Positions 23,699-31,763 of a DNA stretch of 35,566 nt are shown here, one piece after another. Both the position numbers and the translations under genes were made by a program. The notes beneath the pieces are model-generated. The model was given only the letters and a program-made list of their open reading frames with translations, searched no databases and had not been told where the DNA came from. Origin of the DNA: Flavobacteriaceae bacterium (GTDB lineage: Bacteria; Bacteroidota; Bacteroidia; Flavobacteriales; Flavobacteriaceae). Each line of letters begins with the position of its first letter. Position 1 is the stretch's first letter. The stretch lies in the NCBI GenBank assembly GCA_013043005.1, contig JABDOZ010000175.1, positions 1-35,566 on the forward strand, read 5' to 3'.

Positions 23699-24493
23699 TT
23701 ATTTTTTCACTCTAAAATTTCCTGATTTTTCATCAAAAACTATCAAATCTTTAGGGAATAAAGCATTAAAAGCTCCTTTTTCTATTAGTTTTAAAGGAGA
23801 ATCTATAATAACATTTTCATCCGTCATAACTACTAATTTATCACACAATTGAATTGCCAGATCTATTTCATGAGAAGAAAACAAAATGGTTTTATTGGTT
23901 TCCTTTACTAGTTTTTGAAGTAGTTTCAGAATAAATGCCTTATGATACATATCCAAGTGAGTGGTAGGTTCATCCAAAATGATCAAATCAGTATCTTGAG
24001 CTAATGCACGAGCAATCATTACTTTTTGTAATTGACCATCACTTAATTCAAAGCATTTTTTGCTTTTTAAATCTTCTATATTGGTTTGGAACATGGCTTT
24101 TTTGACAACTGAAACGTCATTAATTGTTAATTTTCCAACCCAATTTGTATAAGGTTGTCTGCCTAATGCAACTAATTCAAAAACGGAAAGATTTTTTGAT
24201 GCAATTGGCTCTGTTAATACCAAACTTAAAGCTTTAGCCAATTCACTTGAATTAAATTTTGATATACTTTTATCATTGATAAAAATGTCACCATTTAAAG
24301 GTTTCTGTACTTTTGTTAGGGTTCTTAATAAAGTGGATTTGCCTATACCATTGGCTCCTACCAATCCTATTAGTTCACCTTGATGTAATTCAATATTAAC
24401 ATTTGATGCGACAACAGTTTGATCTTTTTTGGATGAATACCCTATGGTAAGATCATTCGTCTCTAAAATGATTTGTTTTTTCCCAAGATTCAT
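23699..24493 (-). CDS. btuD: Vitamin B12 ABC importer ATPase (BtuD/FecE-like)
   Basis: 264 residues from the ATG at 24493. That start shares one base with the stop of the permease gene (TAATG); an upstream GTG would add 12 lysine-rich residues that overlap the permease. Motifs: Walker A GANGIGKST, Q-loop in VLTEPIAS, signature LSDGQLQK (G replaced by D in LSGGQ, a change often seen in this subfamily), Walker B LIILDEPTTHLD and the H-loop SSHEIDL. It powers the inner-membrane importer for B12 or a related metal chelate. The assignment to B12 comes from the neighbouring cobalamin riboswitch and receptor, not from the ATPase itself. Confidence 0.85.
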   Translation of the reverse strand: MNLGKKQIILETNDLTIGYSSKKDQTVVASNVNIELHQGELIGLVGANGIGKSTLLRTLTKVQKPLNGDIFINDKSISKFNSSELAKALSLVLTEPIASKNLSVFELVALGRQPYTNWVGKLTINDVSVVKKAMFQTNIEDLKSKKCFELSDGQLQKVMIARALAQDTDLIILDEPTTHLDMYHKAFILKLLQKLVKETNKTILFSSHEIDLAIQLCDKLVVMTDENVIIDSPLKLIEKGAFNALFPKDLIVFDEKSGNFRVKK

Positions 24494-25521
24494 TAAAATA
24501 TCATTTTTCTTTTTCTTACCAACAACCAAACTACAACAGGAGCTCCAATTAAAGAGGTTATGGCATTAATAGGTAACGTATAATCACTGGTTGGTAATTG
24601 TGCAATACTATCACAAATCAGCATAATAATGGCTCCAAATAAGAATACTGCCGGTAATAGTATTTTATGATTTGAGGTATTGAATATTTGTCGGGTAATG
24701 TGAGGAATAGCTAAACCAATAAAAGCAATAGGACCTGCAAAAGCAGTAATGGTTCCAGCTAATAAACTAGTAGCTATTATTATCAATATTCTACTTTTTT
24801 TAATATTCAATCCAAGACTTTTTGCATAATTTTCTCCTAATAATAACGTATTTAAAGATTTTATCGAAAAGATAGTCAATAGCATTCCAATTAAATAAAT
24901 AGTAAAAAAAACAAATAATTCATTCCATGATAAATTACCAAGACTACCAAATCCCCAAAATATGTATTGCTGAAGTTGTTCTGCCGAACTAAAATAGGAT
25001 AACACACTAACAACTGCAGCCGTTATGCTTCCAAACATCAATCCAATTATTAAAATAGCCATAGTATCTCTAACTCTGGTAGAAACAACCATAACTGCTA
25101 ATAATACTAAAAAACTTCCTAAACTGGCAGCAATTACTATGCTCCATTTGGAAATTAAAAATATTGCAAAAAACCCACCTAAAATAGAGGATCCCATAAT
25201 TACTAACGCTACTCCCAGACTCGCTCCGGAAGTAATTCCAAGTACAAATGGTCCAGCTAAAGGATTTCTGAATAAAGTTTGCATTAGTAAACCTGAAATA
25301 CCTAATCCAGAGCCAACCAAAACTGCAGTAAATGCTTTGGGAAGTCTGTAATTTTGAATGATGTATTCCCAAGATTCGTTATCAATTGTTCCGATTAAAC
25401 TTTTAAATATTTCTTTAGTTGGAATAGAAACAGAACCTAAGTTCACGTTTAATAAAAAACATAATATGAGTACAAGTAGTAATACTATAAAAGAAAATAT
25501 GTATGATCTGGATTCTGACAA
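24493..25521 (-). CDS. btuC: Vitamin B12 ABC importer permease (BtuC/FecCD family)
   Basis: 342 residues with about ten hydrophobic segments, the layout of FecCD family permeases. Family signatures: NPLAGPFVLGITSGASLGVAL, LLAGTITAFAGPIAFIGLAIPHITRQ and LPINAITSLIGAPVVVWLL. It forms the dimeric channel for B12 or iron chelates in the inner membrane. The start codon is TTG at 25521, directly after the stop of the binding-protein gene. The gene order binding protein, permease, ATPase with near-zero gaps shows one operon. Confidence 0.9.
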   Translation of the reverse strand: MSESRSYIFSFIVLLLVLILCFLLNVNLGSVSIPTKEIFKSLIGTIDNESWEYIIQNYRLPKAFTAVLVGSGLGISGLLMQTLFRNPLAGPFVLGITSGASLGVALVIMGSSILGGFFAIFLISKWSIVIAASLGSFLVLLAVMVVSTRVRDTMAILIIGLMFGSITAAVVSVLSYFSSAEQLQQYIFWGFGSLGNLSWNELFVFFTIYLIGMLLTIFSIKSLNTLLLGENYAKSLGLNIKKSRILIIIATSLLAGTITAFAGPIAFIGLAIPHITRQIFNTSNHKILLPAVFLFGAIIMLICDSIAQLPTSDYTLPINAITSLIGAPVVVWLLVRKRKMIF

Positions 25522-26670
25522 TTATTCTAATGGTTTAAAAAAGAATGGTTCATAATTTTTTAATAATTCCGGATGGCAAATTTTAATAATATCTTTTAAT
25601 ACAATATCTGGTCTTGCAAACCCAAGTTCATAATATAAAACACCTCCTGATTTTCCTTTAGTATTATTAAAGGAAAACACTTTCTGATTAGCATACGCTT
25701 TAAATTTTGAATAATGTTGATTAGCTTGTTTTAGGTCTTCATAAGATTTATAATAGGATGGGCTCATCCAGATATCAGCATCCTTAGCTCGATCAAAAAC
25801 AACCTCAAAATTTAGGGCTAAGCTGCCTGTGCCTTTAGTATTGCTCCATAAATAATTGACATTGGCATCTTTCAAAAATTGCGCTTCCGTACTTGCACCG
25901 TTTGGTAAATACCAAATGTCTTTGTGCATTGCCCCACTTAATACGGTTGGTATGTCCTGTACTGTTGAAGCCAATTCTTTAGCTTCTAAATAATCTGATT
26001 CAATTGCATTAAAAATAGAATCAGACTTTTTTTCTACACCATATAGAACACCAAAAAATTTGACCCATTCTGCTTTGGCTAAAGGTGACGATTCAACCCA
26101 ATCACCATTATAAACAACCGGAATATTCGCTTTATTTATGTTTTCAAATGCCTTATTGACTCCATCAACGCCAAAACCGATTACCACATCAGGCTTTAAT
26201 TCTAGTAAAACTTCAATATTTATTCCTTCATTTTTACCTAGATCCCTTACATATCCTTTATCAATACGATTTCTTGTAATTTCTGAGGAAATATAATCAG
26301 TTTCAGGAAAAGCCACTAATGTATTTTGGACATTTAATAATTCCAATGAAGGTATATGAGTAGTCGAAGTTACAACTATAGTTTTAATTGGTACTTTCAA
26401 AAGACCATCAAAATCATTTTGGTTGAAATTATATTCAGAAATATCGGATTCATTAACAAGGGCATAACGAAATATTTTCGTGGAATTTTGCCATGGACTT
26501 TTAATTGTTAATATTTTATAATTTTCTGCTTGCGTAATTTCAAATCCTTGAGCATGTTTTATTGCAATAGAATTATCTAATTTTAATGAAGACATTGAAT
26601 GCTTAGAATTATTTTTACATCCAAAAAAACAAACAACCAAAAAAAGAAAACTAAAAGATAAAAATCTCAT
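25522..26670 (-). CDS. btuF: Vitamin B12-binding lipoprotein (BtuF/FepB family)
   Basis: 382 residues from the ATG at 26670, which yields a signal ending in a FFGC lipobox, followed by KNNSKH. An upstream frame to 26760 exists, but it would add a 30-residue region before the signal peptide and lies over a plus-strand small gene. The mature protein has the BtuF/periplasmic-binding-2 two-lobe pattern: IKTIVVTSTTHIPSLELL, then PETDYISS and GKNEGINIEVLLELKPDVVIGFGVDG, then DIWYLPNGASTEAQFLKDANVNYLW. It captures the ligand in the periplasm and delivers it to BtuCD. The operon faces away from the B12 riboswitch-receptor gene. Confidence 0.85.
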   Translation of the reverse strand: MRFLSFSFLFLVVCFFGCKNNSKHSMSSLKLDNSIAIKHAQGFEITQAENYKILTIKSPWQNSTKIFRYALVNESDISEYNFNQNDFDGLLKVPIKTIVVTSTTHIPSLELLNVQNTLVAFPETDYISSEITRNRIDKGYVRDLGKNEGINIEVLLELKPDVVIGFGVDGVNKAFENINKANIPVVYNGDWVESSPLAKAEWVKFFGVLYGVEKKSDSIFNAIESDYLEAKELASTVQDIPTVLSGAMHKDIWYLPNGASTEAQFLKDANVNYLWSNTKGTGSLALNFEVVFDRAKDADIWMSPSYYKSYEDLKQANQHYSKFKAYANQKVFSFNNTKGKSGGVLYYELGFARPDIVLKDIIKICHPELLKNYEPFFFKPLE

Positions 26671-26713
26671 AAATTCATGTAACAATTGTAACGGTATTTT
26701 TTTAAAGGCAATA

Positions 26714-26721
26714 TATATTTG
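26714..26721 (+). promoter_or_regulatory. Candidate -7 element for the 35-residue membrane protein
   Basis: TATATTTG on the plus strand, 14 bases before the small gene start. The nearest TTG is 25 bases upstream, outside the usual 19-21. Weak support. Confidence 0.3.
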
Positions 26722-26735
26722 TTGAAAACATTTAT

Positions 26736-26843
26736 ATGCGCGATAGTTCAAATTTAACAATATATATAGTTGCTGGAATAATAATAGTACATTTTTTAGT
26801 TGGCTTTATTTATCTTATTTATAAGTTGAATAAGAAAAAGTGA
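26736..26843 (+). CDS. Small single-helix membrane protein (35 residues)
   Basis: A short open frame of 35 codons beginning MRDSSNLTIYIVAGII and continuing IVHFLVGFIYLIYKLNKKK. The central part is one hydrophobic helix of about 23 residues with a histidine in its middle, and the C-terminus is a positive patch (KLNKKK), fitting an N-out, C-in inner-membrane topology. A -7 element lies just upstream. It sits on the plus strand between the btuF start and the cobalamin riboswitch, overlapping the spurious upstream extension of btuF. No family is recognised. Possible roles include a small subunit of a membrane complex, but no function is claimed. Confidence 0.55.
   Translation: MRDSSNLTIYIVAGIIIVHFLVGFIYLIYKLNKKK
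26749..26756 (-). promoter_or_regulatory. Candidate -7 element for btuFCD
   Basis: Minus-strand TAAATTTG, a TAnnTTTG match. Transcription would begin near 26742, giving a leader of about 70 bases before btuF. No TTG is at the expected distance. The leader shows no cobalamin riboswitch features. Confidence 0.35.
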
Positions 26844-26887
26844 TTTTGACTTATCTACCTAATTAAATTCATGTATTTTTACATCGA

Positions 26888-27089
26888 AATATTGGTTTTA
26901 TTCCTTAACGGAATAGATTAAAAGGGAATCTGGTTTAATTCCAGAACTGTTCCCGCAACTGTAATCTTAGTTCGCATCTGCGAATGCTTATTTGTATACT
27001 TCATGTCACTGTCACGCTAAGGCGTGATGGGAAGACAACAAAATAGGACGAAAGTCAGGAGACCTGCCAAATTCAAAACACTGAATATT
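26888..27089 (+). promoter_or_regulatory. Cobalamin riboswitch
   Basis: The closing helix P1 is AATATT at 26888-26893 with AATATT at 27084-27089. Inside are the conserved elements AAAGGGAATCTGG (26921 on), GTTCCCGCAACTGTAA (26949 on) and the B12 box AGTCAGGAGACCTGCC at 27053-27068. Peripheral hairpins are TTCGCA/TGCGAA near 26973 and TCACGC/GCGTGA near 27012-27027. Adenosylcobalamin binding should repress the TonB-dependent receptor downstream. A candidate expression platform is AAACTTT at 27090-27096 with AAAGTTT at 27104-27110, followed by T residues, and a small TATGA/TCATA hairpin at 27114-27127. Confidence 0.93.
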
Positions 27090-27151
27090 AAACTTTCGGG
27101 ATAAAAGTTTTTGTATGATATGTCATACTACTCTCGACCAAATTAAATTTT

Positions 27152-29080
27152 ATGATCAAAAAAAGACTTTTTTTTGGTTTATGTTCTTGTTTACCATTTC
27201 TAGGATTTTCACAAGAACACAAGGAGGCTCCAATTGTTGAACAATTAGAAGAAGTAGTTATTACGAATTCCAAATTTGAATTAAAACGTGAAAATTCAGG
27301 GAAAGTAATAACAAAGATATCTCAAAAAGAACTCATTAGTTTACCGGGGAAAAGCATTGCTGAAATAATCAATACAACGGCTGGAATAGAAATTAATGGT
27401 ACAAAAAGTAATGCCGGACAAAATCTAAGTTATTTCATAAGAGGTGGACGAAACAGACAGGTTTTAATTCTAATAGATGGTATTGCATTAAGCGATGCAT
27501 CGCAAATAGGAAATGATTATGACTTACGGTTGCTAAATGTCGATCAGGTAGAATCCATAGAGATATTAAAAGGTGCTTCTAGCACATTGTACGGTTCTGG
27601 AGCGGCTACTGCAGTTATAAATATAACTCTTAAAAAAGCGACAAAAAAGACCATTTCTGGGAATTTTAGGAGCGTTTTTGGTAGTAACCAATCTCAAAAT
27701 GATAATAATTTTGCAATAGAGGATTTTAGAAATAGCGTGAATATTAATGGTACATTAAACAAATTCACTTATTTAGCAAGCTTTGGAAATCAATATACGA
27801 ATGGATTGTCATCTGTAGAATCTGGAAAAGAAAAAGATGCTTTTAATGCAGTAAATGGAAATTTAAAATTGGGATATGAGTTATCTAATTCGTTTAAAGT
27901 GAATGTATATGGAAGTTGGGATAAATTTAAAGCCGATTTTGATGACAGTTTCATGCAATTAGATGCGGACAATCGTTCGACATCAGAGCAATACAGATTA
28001 GGTATTTCTTCAAAATTCATGTACAATAAAGGAAGTATAAACATTAATGCAGCGTCCAATAGAATAGATAGGCAAATTGACTCAAGTTTCCCTAATAACT
28101 TCAAAGCTCAAAGCTTGACAATGGACGCATTCAATAAGTATGTTATTAAAGAAAGATTTTATACAGTTGTTGGTCTTAATTTCCAGGAGAACAAAATGGA
28201 TAGCTATTTAATCCCTTTTGATGAAACGAGTCTTCAGCAAAGTATTGATCGCAAAACAGCCTCATTCACAATTATTGACCCGTATGCCAATGTGGTTTAT
28301 GAATCGGATTTTGGCTTAAACATTAATACCGGAATACGATTGAATAATCATAGTGAATATGGCTCAAATTTTGTTTATAGCATAAATCCTTCGTATACAA
28401 AATCTACAAAATATGGATATTTAAAAGGTTTAGTAAGTTATTCAACAGCATACATAACACCTTCGTTATATCAATTGTTTGAGCCAACTTATGGTAACAC
28501 AGAATTAAATCCGGAAGAGAATTCTACTTTTGAAATTGGTGCAGAAGTTAATTTTACTGATAAAGCAATATTTAGTTTGGTCTATTTTAACAGAAAAGAA
28601 AACAATTTTATTGATTTTGTTGATTTGGGTGGATTTGTTTTTCTGTACAAAAACGTTGATAAAGAATTTACAGCGAGTGGTGTTGAATTTGCTGCAGATT
28701 ATAAGTTAAGCAGTAAATTAAAATTTATAATAAATGCTACTTACACAAAAATAGACGAGGAATTAAATTTGAGGATTCCTGAATATAAAGTTAATGCAGG
28801 TATGAATTATCAAATTTCTGATCAATCATTGGTTTCTCTCTCTTATCAATTTAATGACGACAGAAAAGATGTGGTTTTTAATAACTTGACATTCATAAAT
28901 GACTCAGTTATTTTAAAGAGATACAGTTTGCTAGACCTATTTATCAGCACAAAAGTTATGGATGACAAAATAATGCTATTTGCAAACATTACTAATATTT
29001 TTAATGCAGAGTTCCAGGAGCTTTTTGGTTACTCAACAAGAGGTAGAAATGTTAACCTTGGTTTTAATTTGACTCTATAA
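27152..29080 (+). CDS. btuB: TonB-dependent vitamin B12 receptor (BtuB-like)
   Basis: 642 residues. Signal peptide ending in FLGFSQ, then a TonB box-like LEEVVITNSK (about 31-40). The plug domain covers about 45-165: VITKISQKELISLPGKSIAEII, FIRGGRNRQVLILIDGIALSD and VESIEILKGASSTLYGSGAATAVINI. A 22-strand beta-barrel fills the rest, with a C-terminal strand VNLGFNLTL ending in an aliphatic-aromatic pattern. Size is close to E. coli BtuB (about 614). The cobalamin riboswitch directly upstream and the divergent BtuFCD genes make cobalamin the likely ligand. Plug motifs alone would not separate this from a siderophore receptor. A terminator follows. Confidence 0.92.
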   Translation: MIKKRLFFGLCSCLPFLGFSQEHKEAPIVEQLEEVVITNSKFELKRENSGKVITKISQKELISLPGKSIAEIINTTAGIEINGTKSNAGQNLSYFIRGGRNRQVLILIDGIALSDASQIGNDYDLRLLNVDQVESIEILKGASSTLYGSGAATAVINITLKKATKKTISGNFRSVFGSNQSQNDNNFAIEDFRNSVNINGTLNKFTYLASFGNQYTNGLSSVESGKEKDAFNAVNGNLKLGYELSNSFKVNVYGSWDKFKADFDDSFMQLDADNRSTSEQYRLGISSKFMYNKGSININAASNRIDRQIDSSFPNNFKAQSLTMDAFNKYVIKERFYTVVGLNFQENKMDSYLIPFDETSLQQSIDRKTASFTIIDPYANVVYESDFGLNINTGIRLNNHSEYGSNFVYSINPSYTKSTKYGYLKGLVSYSTAYITPSLYQLFEPTYGNTELNPEENSTFEIGAEVNFTDKAIFSLVYFNRKENNFIDFVDLGGFVFLYKNVDKEFTASGVEFAADYKLSSKLKFIINATYTKIDEELNLRIPEYKVNAGMNYQISDQSLVSLSYQFNDDRKDVVFNNLTFINDSVILKRYSLLDLFISTKVMDDKIMLFANITNIFNAEFQELFGYSTRGRNVNLGFNLTL

Positions 29081-29109
29081 AGAAAGCCGCTTTTTAGCGG
29101 CTTTCTTTT
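29079..29109. terminator. Bidirectional terminator between btuB and the S41 protease gene
   Basis: Stem AAAGAAAGCCGC (29079-29090) with GCGGCTTTCTTT (29097-29108), 12 perfect pairs, loop TTTTTA. The two genes converge here. Confidence 0.9.
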
Positions 29110-29125
29110 TATTAAATCAAAAATC

Positions 29126-30568
29126 TTAGTCTGCAAACATTCTGTTTTTATAAGGGGAGAATTTATTTCTGTCGCCCACTGACTTTAGTTCGCTAACTGG
29201 AGCAGGTCCACTCATTCTACTTGTACCTTGAATTTGAGCTATGGCTTCGGCCAATAATGGCTCGTTTACATCACCCAAAACGCCAAGATTTCCTAAATCT
29301 TCACTTAATAATACATCTGCAATTAAACCATCATCATAATCGGTAACACCATCTCTATTAAGAGTCTTGAATATTAGTGGTTGTATAGCGTAAGTATGGT
29401 TAGGATTTGCATTTTCACGCCGAAAATCAGGAGAGTCATAATAAGTATTAGATGCCTGATATTTCCCTCTTGTATTAGTACCAATTTGAACGACATCTAT
29501 GTATGGTGTTAATGAATTAATTACCAATTCACTTGCCGACGCAGATGCCCCAGTAGTTAAAATATAAACCTTATTTAGATTTAAACTATTTATTGAAGTT
29601 CCATTACTAAGCTCATTTTGGAATCGATCAATTAGGTATTCCGGATCATTTTCTTCATAAAAAGTTTGCCAGGTACTATTCCACTGTTGAGTTGCAAAGA
29701 TATCATCATAAAACTGTCCAGTGATCATACTACTTAAATTTATTGCAGAACTAACAAAACCTCCAGGGTTATATCGTAAATCTAAAACAAGATCAGTTAT
29801 ATTGGAACCGGCAAATTCGCCAAAGACATCATTTAATTGCCCATCAAAATTTCGATTGAAAAAATTGTACATAAGATATCCGACATTATTTCCGTCTACA
29901 TTTATAATTTCGGTTTTATGAATAGGATCTTCTGTATAGGCAGATTTGGAAAGGGTAACAATTTCTTCGCCTATAAAAATTGTATCATCATCTGTGGTTT
30001 CAGGCGTACCATTATTATCATAGGTCCCTAGCCCTATAGTGTAAGTGTTTAAATTATAAATGTCCAAATAATTATTTACGGTTAATTGAGTGCCATTTAG
30101 GGAATAGAATACATCACCGCGCTCAATCCCTTGTTCTTCAGCGCTTGTATTGGGAAGGACATATCTAACAATTCCAAATAAATCGGTTCCGCTTCCTGGA
30201 ACTCTTTTTATGTCAAAATCCATTCCATTACTAACCGATGTGCCACTTAGAAACTGTTCTAAAGCTAAATAATCATTAACTAAAAAGCTGAATTCATCGA
30301 CATTAACAGGATCGTATAACAAATTGTTAAATAAACTCTCAGGACTTGAAAATCCTTCTAAATAATCCTGAAGCTCAACAGAATTGGTAAATCGGTCATC
30401 TGCTAAATCCGGAACATTATCCTTATACAAATAGTATAAGTTCATACCTCTCCAAATAAAGCTTTTAATATTAGTATTACTGGTAAAGTCGTCATCAATA
30501 TCAGTAAAACAACCCTGTAATAATGAACTGATTAATACTAGAAGTAGAAATCTTTTAAATAATTGCAT
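29126..30568 (-). CDS. S41 family (C-terminal processing) peptidase lipoprotein
   Basis: 480 residues from the ATG at 30568; an upstream TTG would add MKKKN. The N-terminus ends in LLQGC, a lipobox, so the enzyme is lipid-anchored, probably outside the inner membrane. A PDZ-like domain lies at about 115-225 (LPNTSAEEQGIERGDVFYSLNG). The protease domain has LVLDLRYNPGG (about 260-270), the catalytic-serine segment TTGASASASELVINSL (about 338-353), and the lysine in TRGK (about 369). The Ser-Lys pair is thus intact. Such proteins process or degrade periplasmic or surface proteins at C-termini. It is transcribed alone. Confidence 0.9.
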   Translation of the reverse strand: MQLFKRFLLLVLISSLLQGCFTDIDDDFTSNTNIKSFIWRGMNLYYLYKDNVPDLADDRFTNSVELQDYLEGFSSPESLFNNLLYDPVNVDEFSFLVNDYLALEQFLSGTSVSNGMDFDIKRVPGSGTDLFGIVRYVLPNTSAEEQGIERGDVFYSLNGTQLTVNNYLDIYNLNTYTIGLGTYDNNGTPETTDDDTIFIGEEIVTLSKSAYTEDPIHKTEIINVDGNNVGYLMYNFFNRNFDGQLNDVFGEFAGSNITDLVLDLRYNPGGFVSSAINLSSMITGQFYDDIFATQQWNSTWQTFYEENDPEYLIDRFQNELSNGTSINSLNLNKVYILTTGASASASELVINSLTPYIDVVQIGTNTRGKYQASNTYYDSPDFRRENANPNHTYAIQPLIFKTLNRDGVTDYDDGLIADVLLSEDLGNLGVLGDVNEPLLAEAIAQIQGTSRMSGPAPVSELKSVGDRNKFSPYKNRMFAD

Positions 30569-30714
30569 ATTTTTCTTTTTCAAATTTTGATATAGAACTC
30601 TAAAAATAGTTACATTATTGTGATTTAAAAACTTTTAAACTTTTATTTAACCATTTTGAAGGCGCGTAAAATAGTCATTATCGCATTAATGTATAAAGAG
30701 AAGTAAATTTTGAA

Positions 30715-30740
30715 TGTAACAAATTAACCTAACAGTCGTC
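30715..30740 (+). promoter_or_regulatory. Candidate ECF-sigma-type promoter for the DUF4252 operon
   Basis: TGTAAC at 30715-30720, a 16-base spacer, then CGTC at 30737-30740. This matches the AAC and CGTC boxes and spacing of ECF promoters such as those read by sigma W. It lies about 48 bases before the sigma gene start, so autoregulation is likely. The TAnnTTTG housekeeping form is not found here. Confidence 0.55.
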
Positions 30741-30787
30741 GTAATATTGAATAGCGATAAAAAGCTAGATTGCAACCAAACCAAAAA

Positions 30788-31297
30788 ATGAATCAGGCAG
30801 AGTTTTTAAGCATAGTAGTGCCATTTAAAGATAAGATATTCCGATTAGCCAAACGCTTGTTGGTATCTACGGAAGAGGCTGAAGATGCTACACAGGAGAT
30901 GTTGTTGAAACTCTGGAAGAACAAAGAGCAGATACAGAATTATAAAAATGTAGAAGCTTTTTCAATGACGATGACAAAGAACTTTTGTTTGGATAAGTTA
31001 AAATCTAAACATGCACAAAATTTAAAGATCGTGCATAGTAATTACAAAGATGAAAACACGTCCTTACAGAAACAGGTAGAATTAAATGATAGTATTGATT
31101 GGGTTGGAAGAATAATTGAAGATTTACCACAACAACAGAAAATGGTGATTCAATTAAGAGATATAGAACAGTATGATCTGGATGAAATAGCAGAAATGCT
31201 AGAGATGAACAATACAGCAGTAAGAGTTACATTATCCAGAGCAAGAAAATCAATAAGAGAACAATTAACAAATACACACAGTTATGGTGTTAAATGA
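30788..31297 (+). CDS. ECF-type RNA polymerase sigma factor
   Basis: 169 residues from the ATG at 30788 (a TTG at 30770 would add six). Region 2 spans DKIFRLAKRLLVSTEEAEDATQEMLLKLWKNK, and FSMTMTKNFCLDKLKS continues it. Region 4 is LPQQQKMVIQLRDIEQYDLDEIAEMLEMNNTAVRVTLSRARKSIREQL, an HTH. It redirects polymerase to its own regulon; the promoter just upstream matches an ECF pattern. It overlaps the next gene, encoding a one-helix protein, by 14 bases, a common sigma/anti-sigma arrangement. Confidence 0.9.
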   Translation: MNQAEFLSIVVPFKDKIFRLAKRLLVSTEEAEDATQEMLLKLWKNKEQIQNYKNVEAFSMTMTKNFCLDKLKSKHAQNLKIVHSNYKDENTSLQKQVELNDSIDWVGRIIEDLPQQQKMVIQLRDIEQYDLDEIAEMLEMNNTAVRVTLSRARKSIREQLTNTHSYGVK

Positions 31298-31751
31298 TAT
31301 AGAAAAATTAATCGAAAAGTACGAAAACGGAGAAACTACTTTAAAAGAAGAGGAGCAGTTAAAAGACTATTTTTCTCAAGAAACTGTAGACCCACACCTT
31401 GAAGTCTATAAGCCGATGTTTCAGTATTTTTTGGTAACTAAAAAAGAACAATTTACTAAAGACGTTCCATTAAAAACTAAAAACACATATGCGTTGTATA
31501 GATGGATTTCTGTCGCGGCAGTAGCAGTTCTTATGTTTGGTTTATATTTTCAGAATACGAGACCAAGCGATGAAATTGATCCAGTATTGGCTCAACAAAC
31601 CATGGAAGCATTAAATTTATTATCTACAAACTTCAATAAAGGAACTAGTAGTGTTAATCTTTTGTCTACCAATTTTAATAAAGGTGCGGAAAACATTGCT
31701 TATGTTGGCACTTTTGGAGAAACAACAAATAAAATTTTTAAAAACAATTAA
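31284..31751 (+). CDS. One-helix membrane protein, probable anti-sigma factor
   Basis: 155 residues. The N-terminal half is cytoplasmic and acidic (DIEKLIEKYENGETTLKEEEQLKDYF), a segment common to Bacteroidota anti-sigma-type proteins. One membrane helix follows at about 74-90 (ISVAAVAVLMFGLYF). The outer part contains a tandem repeat, LNLLSTNFNKGTSS followed by VNLLSTNFNKGAEN. It overlaps the sigma gene by 14 bases, which suggests paired translation and a direct anti-sigma partner role. The zinc motif HxxxCxxC is absent, so the match to classical anti-sigma families is not certain. Confidence 0.75.
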   Translation: MVLNDIEKLIEKYENGETTLKEEEQLKDYFSQETVDPHLEVYKPMFQYFLVTKKEQFTKDVPLKTKNTYALYRWISVAAVAVLMFGLYFQNTRPSDEIDPVLAQQTMEALNLLSTNFNKGTSSVNLLSTNFNKGAENIAYVGTFGETTNKIFKNN

Positions 31752-31763
31752 ATTAGAAAAATC

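Noticed and set aside
24494-24529. Longer start for the B12 importer ATPase
   Set aside because: The TAATG overlap with the permease gene and the ordinary ATPase start at 24493 are more convincing than a GTG that overlaps the permease by 37 bases.
26671-26760. Upstream extension of the B12-binding lipoprotein
   Set aside because: It would put 30 residues ahead of a clear lipoprotein signal peptide and lies on the strand opposite the small membrane gene.
27152-29080. Siderophore receptor as the role of the TonB-dependent protein
   Set aside because: The cobalamin riboswitch directly upstream and the divergent BtuFCD-type genes favour vitamin B12.
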